Origin: Fagopyrum homotropicum
Taxonomy: Eukaryota > Streptophyta > Magnoliopsida > Caryophyllales > Polygonaceae
Direction of reading: 5' to 3'
Assembly: GCA_033239125.1 (NCBI GenBank)
Contig: BSWB01000003.1
Location: 37,277,001 to 37,341,000 of the forward strand
Length of the DNA stretch: 64,000 nt
Both the position numbers and the translations under genes were made by a program. The notes under the pieces are model-generated. The model ran no database searches. It was not told the DNA's origin and saw only the letters and a program-made list of their open reading frames with translations. Positions 23,097-35,387 of the stretch are shown piece after piece (within the stretch, counting starts at the first letter, position 1; each line of letters starts with the position of its first letter).

Positions 23097-26000
23097 TCAT
23101 ATGTGTTGCTTCTTCCAGTGCTTCCGGTCTACAGTTTTCAAGTCTTTAATATCAATCACCTGCACTGCTCGGCGCTTCTTCGCTGTTTTGGGTGCAAGAA
23201 AAAAGGCAAATCAGTTGTAGTGTAACAGCAAATTGGATGGACTAAAACAACAGCCGAGTACGCTTGGTTTTTATCAACTACCATTTTCAATATCCTGGTA
23301 TCCTGCTCTGAGCTTCCTCCTTGCTTCTTCGAATTTTAGATCGTGAACATCCTCTGACTTCTTTAGTTTCTGAAAAATCAAAACAGAAAACATCAGATAA
23401 TATTTTTCGCAGTTGCAATACAACTTTATAGTAACTCACGCTCTGATGATTTGCTTGAGACATATTCAATGTTGTGTTTTGTTTGAGCTGAGGTTGACTG
23501 CCAATGGCGCATTTTGCCTTCAAATCAAAACCTGAGGCTATTCTATTCCCAAGATCACCAGTTTGACTTAACTGTGCCCTCTTCTTCGGGGCAAGTGAAC
23601 TGGATTTCAGCTTTGGCGTTATAACATTACATTGCTGTGCTGGAAAAGCTATGATCATCTGTGATGTCTCGTCTATGTTCTGTTTTGCCTTCCGGTCACA
23701 ATCTGAGGTTATTCTTTTCTCAAGATCATCAGTCTGAATTAATTGTCTTCTTTTATGTGTCCCAACTGAACTGGGTTTCGCCTTAGTGTGTATATCATTG
23801 GACTTCTTTGCCTTCACAGCTCTTTCTACAGGCACTAGTGCCGTGTTGACCTTATTCTGATTGTTGCCACCAAACGAACTGGATTTGACCGTTAATTGAA
23901 CATCTTTGCACTCCTTCGCCTGCCAAGCTTTTTCTATGGTTCCATGCAGTGACTTGACTGTGTTCTGTTTGAGATGATGTTTAACATCAATAGCTCCTTT
24001 TCCCTTCCGATCACATTCTGAGATTATCCTCTTCCTAATATCACCAGACTCGTTTATTTGTTCCCTCTTTTGGGTTTCAAGTAAACTGGATTTCAGCTTA
24101 GAGCGAAACTCGTTGCAATCCTTTGCCTGCCCAACTCGTTCTACAATCTTCCATGACGTGCTGACTACGTTCTGTTTGAGCTGCTGTTGATCAGCAACGA
24201 TAGATTTTCCCTTCCGATCACTTTCCGAAGTTTTATGTTTCCCAAGATCACCAGTTTGATGTAGTTGTGCCCTATTATGCATATAGCATGAACTGGATTT
24301 CCGCTTAGGTCGGATGTCACTCCGCTCCTTTTCTAGCAGAGAATGTATACCATTCCTATCCGGGTTTTCGGCTGGTCCAATCTGAGTATTCTCAGGTAGT
24401 TTTAGATCTTGCTTCTTTTGTATCAATGACAGCATCTGAGTCGAATCCTGCTCTTTCTTAACACTTTCCATTACAAGCACAGTGTCATCATCCGGCAAAA
24501 TACTAAAAAAGTCTGTGACATCTCAACCAAAAAATTACACTGTCAATTAAAGGAATGTTCATGTAAGCAAACGGAGAGTATAGAAAGATGGAAAAGGTAT
24601 ACGCATCTGACTTACCTTTCTCATCCACATCCTCAAAAAGCTTCAATGTCCAAGCAAAGCAATGAGGATCAAGGATGTCAATAATAGTATCCTCTAAATT
24701 TCAAAATATTTAACCAAAGCAAGTAATGTTGAGAATGCTACATATACCTTTAAGAGGTCCACTGGTGTAGATGTAGGAGTAGCTGGAACTCCTCCATTGA
24801 AGAAACTACAAGGGAGGTACTCTTGATATAATTCAACGGGAGTTTCCTTTGTGCCTGGCACATTATCTGAGACAAAATTGCCAACTCCGGGACAGTTCTC
24901 ACTGAACTTATCACCTGAGATTGCTGCTTGTTCTTTGATCCATCCACCCACAACAATTCTCCATTTTCTGAAATAGGATAAACTGTTTGAGCATGTTTCT
25001 TATTGATGCTATATACATGGACCTCTACATTTTATGAGATCTTCAACAAATTGGAGGACTTTTCTGCATTTGCTAGTATGTTCAAGTGACGCATGCCTGA
25101 GCTTTCTTTTGCAGAACATGAAACCTCAAGTCAAGTACAAGCATGGATAGGCCTCAGGAGATGAGTATGCTTTGAATAAACGAAAAACATCAAGACAAAC
25201 TTTCTGTGTAGAAAAAACTTTTTGGCTTCAAGAATCACTGATAAAAAGTTAGAATGTGGTTCATACATTCAGCATGACTACAGATACAGATGAAGAAGAT
25301 ATCTAGCAGTCGTTAAAGTGTCCAGTGTTCAGGTGTATGATTTTTCATAGATGAATGGTTTTTCTAACCAGTTATCATAATCATAGTACTATGTAGACTT
25401 TCAGCTTGAACTTGAGCATCCATCTAAGGTATACATCAAATTCAGACAATTCCATCACAAAATTAAATTGGTTGGCCATGCAAAGAATCACACAGATATA
25501 CAGTTAAACCTCGGCTTCAGAAGCTCAAGCAGATGACGGTGACTTGCAGAAAACTCTAGACAACTTGTTTGATGGATGAAAATACAATAACAGTTTTTTA
25601 AACTAACCAAGCAAAGCATTTGTTCGTGACCTTTACGAACCCCGTCTGCAGTGCAATGACAGTTTTGGCTACTTTGTCCAACGGCCATTAGTCTGTTAGT
25701 TATCAGCAACATAAAAAGCCATTGACTTTTTTTGCTGCACCAGTTGACAAAAGATAGTTTCTTGTTTTATGTTTAACGCTTACGTAACATTGCACTGCTT
25801 CCATGCTATAATTAATGATAAAGTGATGACAGTTTCGGAAAGAATCCAAACTCTTTCCCTTTTGATACTTTTAGTATGAAAAAATGGACATCTTTATTTA
25901 GCACTAGCTATGGAACAGTGGATATCGTTATTTAGCCCTACCTTTATAACCAAGATAGGGTTGGATACTTTGACAAAGCCCTTACTAGAACCAAATAAAG

Positions 26001-26387
26001 TCTAACTGGAAGGAATGCATTGCCCTTCTCCTATGCTTCTAACTATTTTTTCCACTAAGTTGTTGGACACTAAAAACCGGAAAAGAAGCATTTGGTTATG
26101 CTGTATCACTTGTATGTTGCAGGTTATAAGAGGAAATCATAATGAAGCAGGATCATACAATGTGTACCTTGTATGAAGAACAAAACCATCATTAGTTATC
26201 TGAAGAAGAATCTTACCTTATCAAAGCCCTTGCATGTTTCCGAACATGCTTTAATCCATGTTTCTTCAAGGCAGTAACCGTTTCTCCTATCATTGTAACC
26301 TGTGGAGAGAATTTATTATGTCCTTAACACACTCACAATGACACATATTATTAATGATGTTCATTTGGTAAATAAATAGATACTTAT

Positions 26388-26446
<59 letters not shown>

Positions 26447-27653
26447 CATCAATAAGAGTATGTGAAAGGATCAGAATGTGGCTCAAACCTGGAGGATCTG
26501 TATATTTAAATCCATCCACAGAAGCTTTTGAAGCAACTCTGTGATCATAAGATCATCCTACATCAAAACATACGCATCACTAGGGGCTAATTCTCTCATT
26601 ATTGTAGCACTTTCCACATTATGAACTAAGCATCTATTTGTTTAAAAAGTAGAGGTTATTTCTAACCTGAGGATGGCTGTTTCGAAGAGCCTCATTGATT
26701 TTGATAGCCTCTTTAAGTATTTCATTATCTTCATCTATTTCAAGGGTATAGTAACCACCAACCTCATTGCCGTTGATCAAGTGACTCTCTTCAACATTCT
26801 CATGGACCGGTGCTTCAACTTCAGAAAAAGTGCAATCATTCATGCAATTCACCTTATACATCTCAGCCTCTTCATTGCCACGATTGATTTGCATTCGTCC
26901 TTGCCTGTCATCGTGAGGGACAAAGGTAAAGTGTTCCTCTTTGGTTTTCAGGTTTTCTTCATGCTCCTGAGTCTGCAGTGGCATTAGTTCTTCGTGCATG
27001 CCAATGGGGACTGTGTCCTTTTCCTTATTCACCAAGTCTAACGCTTCTGCAAAGCAACCATAATCAACTTGATTTGCATTCATGGAACTTTTCCTATTAA
27101 CCACATTGTTGCATTCCTGTGATTTTTCGAAGCCTACAGATTCTTCTTCAGCAAAGCTATCCTTGACAAGTGTCTTGACCCCTTCAATACTGCAATAACT
27201 GTCCTGATATTCTCTACCCTTTTCACTCTCTTCTGACCGGACTGGACCTACAACAGACTGCTGTTGTGTTACGCAGTTACTTTCCAAGCTAATACTTAGA
27301 CCATCCCAGCTAGCTACATGACTATGAGGAATAATCTCACTATCACTTCCCTTCTCATAATGCTTAAAAGTAACAAAATCAGGACCTGGTAGACTCTTAG
27401 ACCAATTCAATCTGGATTCGTTAGCACTAGCACTAGCTAAGCTCTTGTTAGACTTAGACAAATCACCTTCACAAAGGGAACATTTGACTAAATTGCATGT
27501 CAAGAGCTTGAAAACGATCTGCTCCTTTCGGATCTTGAACTCCAGTGGATGGTCCAAAGCAGCTATAAGTATTGCATTCTCAATTACATCAAATATGTTA
27601 GAGCTTGAGCCCCTAAAGTAGGTTCTCCATTTATCAAGATCCCCTGAAAGCAT
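23097..27653 (-). CDS. Mediator subunit 26a-like protein, eight exons (893 aa)
   Basis: Exons in transcript order: 27653-26667, 26557-26489, 26299-26217, 24967-24748, 24691-24616, 24512-23440, 23369-23282, 23182-23097. They sum to 2,682 nt with GT-AG introns and matching phases. The start is the ATG at 27653-27651 (MLSGDLDKWRTYFRG). Residues 1-60 and the LW/TFIIS N-terminal domain (about 310-400) match the MED26 family. Exons 2 and 3 (69 and 83 nt) have exactly the same lengths as in the 989-3691 gene. Both genes end with a K-R-L/F-E-A-rich helix followed by AKKxRxxQV. Residues 60-310 are acidic and Ser-rich with low complexity. The long exon 6 (about 479-836) carries about five copies of a repeat of up to 70 residues. 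The predicted role is nuclear Mediator function. It is probably the MED26a type, although the length is unusual, and exon 6 could contain an unrecognised intron. Confidence 0.82.
23460..24330 (-). repeat. Tandem protein-coding repeats inside exon 6
   Basis: About five copies of a unit of up to 70 codons on the minus strand. Conserved elements, in order, are K-x-KSSS, R-x-QL-x-QTGDL, R-I-x-S-x-x-DRK-x-K, QLKQN and a QAK-C-N-D-like end. Copies start near 24305, 24095, 23895, 23785 and 23615. The third copy is truncated and the fourth partly degenerate. Confidence 0.7.
26391..26443. repeat. (TA)n microsatellite in an intron
   Basis: About 53 bp of alternating TA within the intron between exons 2 and 3 of the MED26a-like gene. 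Confidence 0.97.
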
Positions 27654-30480
27654 GGCCAGCCGGATCAAACAGAAATGAACACTCAGTGTTACCTTGTGTC
27701 AAAAACATCTGAGCAACAAAAGCCCAAAAGAATCTCTAAAAAAGATCTCAATTATCATTGTGTGATTGTGTTTCAGTGACTCGGGCTGATTCTATGGCAA
27801 AGTTTCTAAAATAGATAAAAGTTGTCTCCTTTACTTGTCAACTTCAAACTTCTTTCCAACAGGCAAACCTTCAAAGAGAAGACAGTTTAACAAGGAAGAG
27901 ATAAGCATTCATCAATCAAACTAACGTGAAAAGTTTAGAATTATTCTAAAAGAAAGTTTTGCATTTTTCAGTTAGGATAGAGAAGACACAAATCGAAGGG
28001 AAGAATGAGAAGACCAATCCATGTGTGCATTCACAACAATCCAGCTGCTTCTTCATAAGATTGTTGATATAATCATAACCAATTTATCAGGCAAGTGACA
28101 CGCAAAAGATCAGATAGTCAATTGACTGCAGTGAATGACTTGCCTTGTTAGCTCAAGATCAGATAGTCAATTGACTGCAGTGAATGGCTTGCCTTGTTAG
28201 CTCAAGACTTACTTTTTCAGTTGATCAAGACTTAACATTTTCATCAATTTTGTACTGCCATTTTATTTTCAACCTCTCTCCAAAATTATAAGGGGAAAAT
28301 AAGCTGTAACTGCTAAAGTATGATTTTGCAATAAAAAGCAGTCAAATTCCAGGTTTAGTTAAGTAGTAGAGCATACCTTCAGTGTCGTAATTTAGCCTCT
28401 GCCAAGCTGCTGAAACTTTAGCTGTTCAGAAAACGATAACAAACCCACTGAAATCTTCTGAGTCTTTTCTCAAGTACTTGATATGGGAAGGGTCTTTTAA
28501 ATGCATAGAGGCGAAGGTATCTCATGGCTTCTCAGCTAAATGGAGGAGAGCAGTTTCACTCCTTCAAGAAATAGAAAAAAATTAGCTTTTTCCCTATGGA
28601 AGAATGTGAAATAACAAACTCTGACATATTTAAACATCTGGCAGTGTATTTCAATGCATTTACCCGAAATCTGCCTTTTTCTTATTTCTCTTTTAATCTT
28701 CTATTGAGAAAGATGAGTCTACTTACACAACCATTTTTTATTCACTTCCTACCTAAAATTTAATAAGGATGCCTTATTTATCTCAACACGAAATATTTAG
28801 TACCATAAAAGAAGTAACAAATCGAAGACGGAAGCAACAACTACGTTTTCACCTTTCTTCTCCGCTGAAGGTTTCTGGTTATCTCAACAATCCCCGTTAA
28901 TTTGCAACGTCTGACCAAGATCATTCGGTAATAGTCAGTTTAATAAATTATTAGTTAACATTTAATTAGACAAGTAGCAAAATTGAGCAAGTGCTACATA
29001 CCAGTGAAAGTATGTAGACAAGTGTTCATGCTTTCACTAATTAAATCCATCACACTTACATTTTAGGTAAAGCAGCCATCAAAGAAAGCATAGAGATTCA
29101 ATCAATACAATCACTGGCTACCATTTGCACCCATTAACTTCCATTAGGTAATCAGAACCAAAGAAAGTTAACAACCCTCAGTAGCTTCAGTTTCCGCTTA
29201 CAAAATATATATAGCCCTAGTTGATTCTTGTGGATACTTGTTACGAGTGCATACTCTGCTAAGAATCATACTATGCACAGAGTGAAAAGAGATACTGAAA
29301 GATAACAGTATCTAACAAAAGTATAACAATAGAGACAATATCCAGTTTGACCCACCCCTCCTTTCAGCCTTTCTTCCTGAAAATTTCCTTGACATGTTTC
29401 CATTTCGTGATTTTTTTAGCTATCATGGTCACAACCTTCACCTTCTCTTTCTAGCTGATTCCACAGACTGCACACAATATAAAACCAGATGCCTCCAGTG
29501 ATTCTTCCATAATAAAAAGAACTTCCATAATTGTTAAAGACTGAGGATACGAGTGAAATTGCAGTTAGGTTTCTAACCTTCATTTATGTCAGCCTTGTTA
29601 GGAGGTTCAAAAGAAACCACCATGTAAGAACAAGTCTCCATTGGAGTTGCAAAGAGTAGACTCGGGCAAAATATGCACGTGCAAAGTGTGACAACAGCCT
29701 TTATTAGAGGGAGAAATACATATTGGACTACCGAACCCAAACTATCCTGCAGCAACAAGACTCTCTTTCCCAGTAAATCAGGTTATTGGACACGCCTATG
29801 ACCTGTCAAATGAAAACAGGAAGAATATGCCAGATCGTCCACTAACAAAATGCAATCCAAATCCTGCAAATTTTCAGCTAAAGAAGATGCTTAATCAGGC
29901 ATTACAATAACGGATTAGTTAACAGGTGTTTCCTTTATAAGGATTACAGTGCTTCAGATATAATGCTTTCATAAAACTTTCACGTAGAAATGAAGGAAAT
30001 AACCCAATTAGGTAAATCAGAATAAGTTATCTACACTGAAATTGAAAATGGTGACATAAACTTCCAAATCCAAAGCATGGGTTCGTGCAACTCCTTGTTT
30101 CCTTTACATGCATCATTACTGAAGATTATTTATATGTAATGCAACAGACGAAGAATTGGTCTGTAAGAAAATGATATCACAACCAATGTACCATCCGACT
30201 TATTAAAATCATATCATTTATCTTCTTTTGTGGCCAACTGTGGAATGCATCACTTATCTGCATTATCTGAGACTGCAAACGGTAACCAAGCAAGTAGTGT
30301 AACTATTTGCAAAGTGTAAGTACATATCGGCATCAAACGCACAACTTTATCCAGCTACTTTTCAAATGTTATATAAACATATAGCAAACCTTCAATATTA
30401 GTTGAATCATTTCAATCAACGCTTCCTTCAGATGGGCCATAAATTATGCGGTGATAATCCCCTGGCAGCCTTATTGATCA
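27654..30480 (-). promoter_or_regulatory. Upstream region of the MED26a-like gene
   Basis: No separate gene is supported. A GT donor after a CT-rich block near 28380-28400 on the minus strand suggests a possible spliced 5' UTR exon, but this is inference. The rest is ordinary AT-rich sequence. Confidence 0.3.
28107..28204 (+). repeat. 49-bp tandem duplication
   Basis: Two adjacent copies (28107-28155 and 28156-28204) begin AGATCAGATAGTCAATTGAC and differ at one base (GACTTGCC versus GGCTTGCC). Confidence 0.95.
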
Positions 30481-30760
30481 CAATCTCATCACCATCTTCG
30501 AATTGTTTCCATTCTAGAAACCCTCGAATCCGTGATATGGGATCCTTTCACTGTTAGCCCTAGAACATGATTGGGAAAGATGCCTTCCAGTCTTCCGCGG
30601 CCATTGAGGTGGGCACACTTCGATGTGACTCGCTTCGATTCGGCGGCGCTAAGACCCCTAACGGCATTTTCATCAAAGGGGTTTAAGCCTTTCTTCCGCG
30701 GCCATTGAATTGTGTGGTTTTTTGCAGTCAGTTTCTTGGGGAATAGATATGGCGGCGGTT
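30480..30760 (-). other. GC-richer block with a duplicated ATG context
   Basis: The sequence TCTTCCGCGGCCATTGA occurs at 30591-30607 and 30692-30708. On the minus strand each copy gives TCAATGGCCGCGGAAGA, a possible start Met-Ala-Ala-Glu-Glu/Asp, but both frames stop within about a dozen codons. It may be a decayed first exon or an upstream leader exon. No function assigned. Confidence 0.3.
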
Positions 30761-31063
30761 TGAAAAATAAAAGGATGATATAAATCTGTCGGAACAAATT
30801 TAATTATACTACTAGTAGATTATAAAAGAATATCTAAAACCATATCTAATTATCTATAATATTAGGAGGGTCAGGGATTATTGAAAAAAGAGTTGAATAT
30901 TCATTCAACCAAGTAGGTGAAGGTGAAGTTGAATCCGTTGAATGAAAAATCAAATGGTCTTTGTACCCTCCATCTGCCATCTTCTCCCGTTTGTGTATCG
31001 CTAGGGTTTTTCTTTCACTCTTCTCCTCCTTCCCTCCATTACTCATTTCCTCCATCGACTTCA

Positions 31064-33187
31064 CAATGGCATCTTCAGTTTCAGAACGGTCGATGAGCAA
31101 GTATTCTTCTTCCCTTCTTCGTTTTCATTACTTAATTTGTTGTCGTGGTCTCAAGGTCTCATTGTTGGAACTCCTGCTTGTTACAGGACATTGGATACTA
31201 CATCCCCAATTGAAGGTAAATAAATATAATTCGACCATTTCTGAAATCGTAGTTGTTGTGGTCTCAATTTTGGTGTCTCAAATGTCGTGGTCTCTCAATG
31301 TTGGTTTGTTGATGATTGATGTGTCCCAGATTGTAGATGGTTTGTTGATGATTGAGTCTCATATTGTTGTTGGTTTGTTGATGATTGTAGTTGATTTGTT
31401 GATGATTGATGAGTCCCAAATTGTAGTTGGTTTGTTGATGAGTCCCAATTTTGGTGTCTGAAAACACTTAAACACCATTGATTGCCAACCTTAGTTGTTA
31501 CTGGCTTTGTTTAATGAGTATTGTAGTATGCATACGTCCATAGAAACTATGAGCAACCGTTAATGATGATGTTTTTCTTACAATTATTACTCGTACCTCT
31601 AAAGAACACTTGGAAAGAAATGCTAGAGTAGTAATCAGGAATCAAAGAGCAATACTGCAATTCGATGCTTGAGTATGAAATGGAGAACCAAACAATCAAT
31701 CTAAAAACAAAGACTTGAACCCAAAGCATAGATACAATATGTGGTTAGATGAATGTTGTGAGAAAGGATTTTAAGGATTAACAAAATAGAGTTTGTAGAG
31801 TGTTGTTGCTGAGAGAGTAGGTTTTGTTTGGCTAGCTTTAAATACCTTTAATTTTGTTTACCTTTTCAGTAAGTGTTAGTGGATCATTTTGCTTGAAACA
31901 TGTTACTCAGTCTATCACATACACCACTACATTGGGTTTACATACCTAATGTAGATTTTGTATCTTGGAATTGTGTCTGTGAACTGTTGGTTTGATATGA
32001 AAATTTCTTTGTTTGTCTAATTTTTTTTGTGCTTCCTTGTAAGGTTGGTTTGTACACATGGTTTCTTCTAGCAGTGTTATGTGTAAAACCTTTGATCTTT
32101 TTGCTAGATAATAACTACAGTGAATTAGGTCTTACTATGGCGTATAACTGTATAAGATGTGTTTATTCATAATGAGGTAGGTTCTAGAAGAGTATCATTT
32201 AAGCTCAATACTAGCAAATGGAGAAATTAAAAAAATGAGGTCTGACATATCACATTGAACATGGAAGCATATTCAGGAAGTTCATCTTCTAAAAAACACA
32301 GTTATTTAGAAATTCCAAAACATTATCCTTTGATGATTGCCTACAAAGCATAAAGTTCTCATTGTTGCCTTGAACATTATCCTTTGATCAAACATACATA
32401 AATGCATTCTCACAATACATAAATGGCTTAATGAGCAACTTCATCCAAGTAGTATAATTTCATATGTTGTTTTCATGTTTTATGTATATTTCTTAGCTGC
32501 ATATTGATTGTATTTGGTGAGTTGATGCATTTCGACTTTTGTTCTTAATTTGGTCTAGTAAAACGTATGTCGTCTTAATTAATACTTGAGTGCTCTTTAA
32601 GTATTTATATATATACCCTGATGCATCATTTATGGATAATTACTTTATAATCTTCCTCTACATTTGGTCACAGATAGCACAAGGCATTTCTCCTTACCCT
32701 TTGATACATTATTTCCCTACGAGTTTGACCTTGATGTATCCGACTCTCCTCCGGAAATTGATCCGTACTTCGCTGTAAGCAATCCAATCTCTTTTCATTC
32801 AACATTGTTGTTTATTTATTTAAATTATGCAAAGTAATTTCTTACTCCTTATATTAATTGCGGCTATTTGCTGAAGATTTAGATGAAGATATGTTTGACA
32901 ATCCCTTACAACAAGAGGTTGCTCGTAGGCTCATTGATGTAAATGATAGACTGAGACATGAGCTGGACACAACAAATCAGAATATGATAAATGTCGAGTC
33001 AGTCAATCAGGAGGTGTATGATTATGTCTCAAATTTGGCTTCCTCAAACATACAACTTTCTTTATGACTGGAGGAAACAAATCTGAGAGCGAGTGAGAAT
33101 GCTAGAAGAGCTGAGATATTGATGGTCGTACTACTTGCCATTGTTATTTGGGTTGTGGTTAAATTATGCGGCAAGTTGGGTTTGTAA
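31064..33187 (+). pseudogene. Broken multi-exon gene with coiled coil and C-terminal membrane segment
   Basis: A plausible first exon starts MASSVSERSMSKYSSS at 31064 and is followed by CCRG-like residues. A second exon candidate (about 32671-32777) reads DLDVSDSPPEIDPYFA before a GT donor. A third (about 32860-33187) encodes EDLDEDMFDNPLQQEVARR, a helical coil, then a stop TGA at 33065. The same frame continues through LEETNLRASENARR to a hydrophobic segment (VVLLAIVIWVVV) and a final stop at about 33185. The layout (short N-terminus with Cys, coil, tail anchor) recalls plant GRF-type zinc-finger proteins, but the zinc motif is not intact. The in-frame TGA argues that the gene is dead. An unrelated gene is possible. 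Confidence 0.35.
31301..31452 (+). repeat. Irregular tandem repeat (TTTGTTGATGA)
   Basis: Five copies of GG/GA-TTTGTTGATGA at spacings of about 20-38 bp, alternating with ATTG and AGTCCCA phrases, inside what looks like an intron of the broken gene. Confidence 0.8.
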
Positions 33188-33479
33188 ACGTTTAATGAAA
33201 CTTGTACTATTTTGTATATGGGGTATGCCTTGAAACTATGACATTGTTTTTGTGCACTACTGTCCTTTTTGAGTACCGTATAGGTTATTTATGCAGCAAA
33301 TTGTATCTACAACATCTATTTAGTATATGTGTTTGCATGATTTTTGTTGTTATCCTGGTAGATATACAAAGAACTAAAATGTACACAAGATTCACACATC
33401 ATGATAGTCTAATATTACAAGTACAATTAAGTTACACAACATTAATAAAATATTACTATAATTACCTTAGCATATAAAG

Positions 33480-33840
33480 GTTATCTATTTAGCATATTAA
33501 TCTTTCTGTCATTCCATATCTGAGCTTCTATTGCATCACATACGTCTCTCATCCCACCTGGTAGTTCTTCCTCCCATTGCCATCATTTTCATCATTCTCA
33601 TCTTCTTCCAACTCTTGGTCAATAATTTGTTCCAGTCTTTCATCATCGAAGAAATCATCTTTTTCCGATGGGTAAGGATGTAATTGTGGAGAGTGAAGCC
33701 TACAATGATGATATCAATCTGCGCCTCAATATTGTAACCTAGTAATTGCTTAAAAACCCTCCATCTATAGGCCATGACAACCTTGTTGATGGAGTAGAGA
33801 TACCTAGTGAAGTCGAAGTTCTCATCCGGAAAAATGCCAT
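33480..33840 (-). pseudogene. PIF/Harbinger transposase C-terminal fragment (ALP1-like)
   Basis: On the minus strand, YRWRVFKQLLGYNIEAQ and then IIIVGFTLHNYI match the conserved end of the PIF/Harbinger DDE transposase fold (R-W-R-L/I, Q---I--A---LHN-I). A frameshift then leads to an acidic linker and a GGMRDVCDAIEAQIWND-like tail, typical of the extreme C-terminus. The catalytic part is absent and the frame is broken. Domesticated ALP1 genes have the same tail, but this fragment is too short to be functional. Confidence 0.6.
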
Positions 33841-34364
33841 AGGATGGACAAGTAACAAATGGTGATCATACCTAACTTCTTATCCGTGTAGGCAAAACAA
33901 AAATATGTATACTTAAATCTTGATGGGAACAAATCAACATTCTTTGATTATATGATTTATTGAATCATTTTTTCAGTTTTTCTTATCTTTCCGATTTCCG
34001 TTTTGAAATATGAATATATTGAACAAGCCAAATTCTTGTTAGATTTTCTTATTTATTGAGTAATTTTAAATAGTTTTATGTTCTTTATGTTATGAAATTT
34101 GATTATATATGTTGTAGTTATATATTCAAATTGTTTTCTTCTTATTTCTTTCGACCTAGTTTTTTTGTATGTCTTATGCTATTCACATTTTGTTCTTCGT
34201 TCAAATTAGAGGTTGTGTTGTCAACAACTTTCATTAAGTTGCTCATATTGGTTTGGTTTACCTTATATTTTTCTTGTTGATATTTTTAAATATGTTTCTT
34301 GTTGACAATTTCTTGTTTTTATATTGTCATTAATCACCTAAACATTGAAATATTATTTTCATAC

Positions 34365-34925
34365 TATCAACAACACACAACTATAACAAAGTTGTTTGTG
34401 TTGTCAAAATTTTTTCAACCACCAAAATTTAGGGTTTTGGTGTTGTCAACACCATCTTAAACACCAAAGGAGAGGTGTTGTTATGAACAACATCAAACAA
34501 ATGTGTTTCTGTTGTTAACATCTCAAATTCCAAAAAATATGTGATTTGATGTCAATAAGATTCCAAATATGAAACCAATGAGATTTGATGTTGTCAACAA
34601 GACCCCCAAACTCTAAAACAATAGTTCTCGTGTAGTCAACATTATGTTGAATACCAAAGCAAATGTTTTATTATTGTCAAAAACACCCTACATACCAATG
34701 TGTGTTTTTTTATCAACAACACCATAAATACTTAAATTTGTTGTGTTTTTGTTTTCAACATCTCAAATACAAAAACAAATTTTCTTTAGCTATAAACAAC
34801 ACCTCAAACATCAAAACAATAATGTTTAACTTTAACACAAACAATATTCATTGTTGTTGTCAACAACACTTCATACATCAAAACAAATGTGTTGGTGTTT
34901 TCAACAACATTTGAAACATACATCA
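34365..34925. repeat. Degenerate minisatellite with TGTTGTCAACAACA-type dyads
   Basis: About ten diverged copies of a unit of roughly 45-65 bp. Each contains a short dyad such as TTGTCAACA or TGTTGTTATGAACAACA, then a CAAACACCAAA-type spacer. It is AT-rich and non-coding. Confidence 0.6.
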
Positions 34926-35032
34926 ATTACCTATGTTCCTTTTTTTCTTCTTTGAATTTTTGTTATGATATAATATTATATAAATTTCTAACATGGTTAG
35001 CAATTAATCTCTCTATTTTGTAGTTTATATTC

Positions 35033-35387
35033 ATGGATTTACAAATTGTGTTAACAACTTCAAGTGAATTATTTAGTGGATTGTCTAATATATTTTTTAG
35101 TGGAAAGAATGATAATGTTATAATAGAAGAAGGTCAATTGTTTGGATCAAAAGAAGAACTTATATATGTTGTTTATTTGAAGGCTTTAGATAAGAATTTT
35201 CCATACCATGTTTAGAAATCCAAAGGTGTTTTGTATAAAGTTTTTATAGGGATCAAACATGCAAATGAAGATTATTATATATTCAGTTAGAAGATTTTAC
35301 ATTCTTTAGGTTTGAAAGTTTATAAACGAGCATTCATGTTCCCTGGAATTTAGAACTGTTCATATATCCAAGGCTCCATTTCGTGTT
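35033..35387 (+). pseudogene. MULE transposase N-terminal (MuDR domain) relic
   Basis: The frame from 35033 reads GQLFGSKEELIYVVYLKALDKNF, resembling the start of the MuDR/plant-transposase domain (G-x-x-F-x-S-K-E-E-F-K--V--YA---). After a stop at 35213 and a frame change, a TCK-stop-RL phrase sits where the family has C-x-WR, followed by NEHSCS where the family has a HTC motif. Several stops show it is dead. Element C is inserted directly after it. Confidence 0.5.

Noticed and set aside
27653..27668. Start of the MED26a-like protein at 27668
   Set aside because: That codon is TTG. The first ATG in frame is at 27653 and fits the family start.
30489..30797. 102-aa minus-strand ORF as a gene
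   Set aside because: No recognisable domain. The frame does not use the duplicated ATG contexts, which stop early.
34365..34925. CRISPR-like array of spaced repeats
   Set aside because: Repeats are diverged, spacers are also related, there are no cas genes, and the context is a plant nuclear genome.
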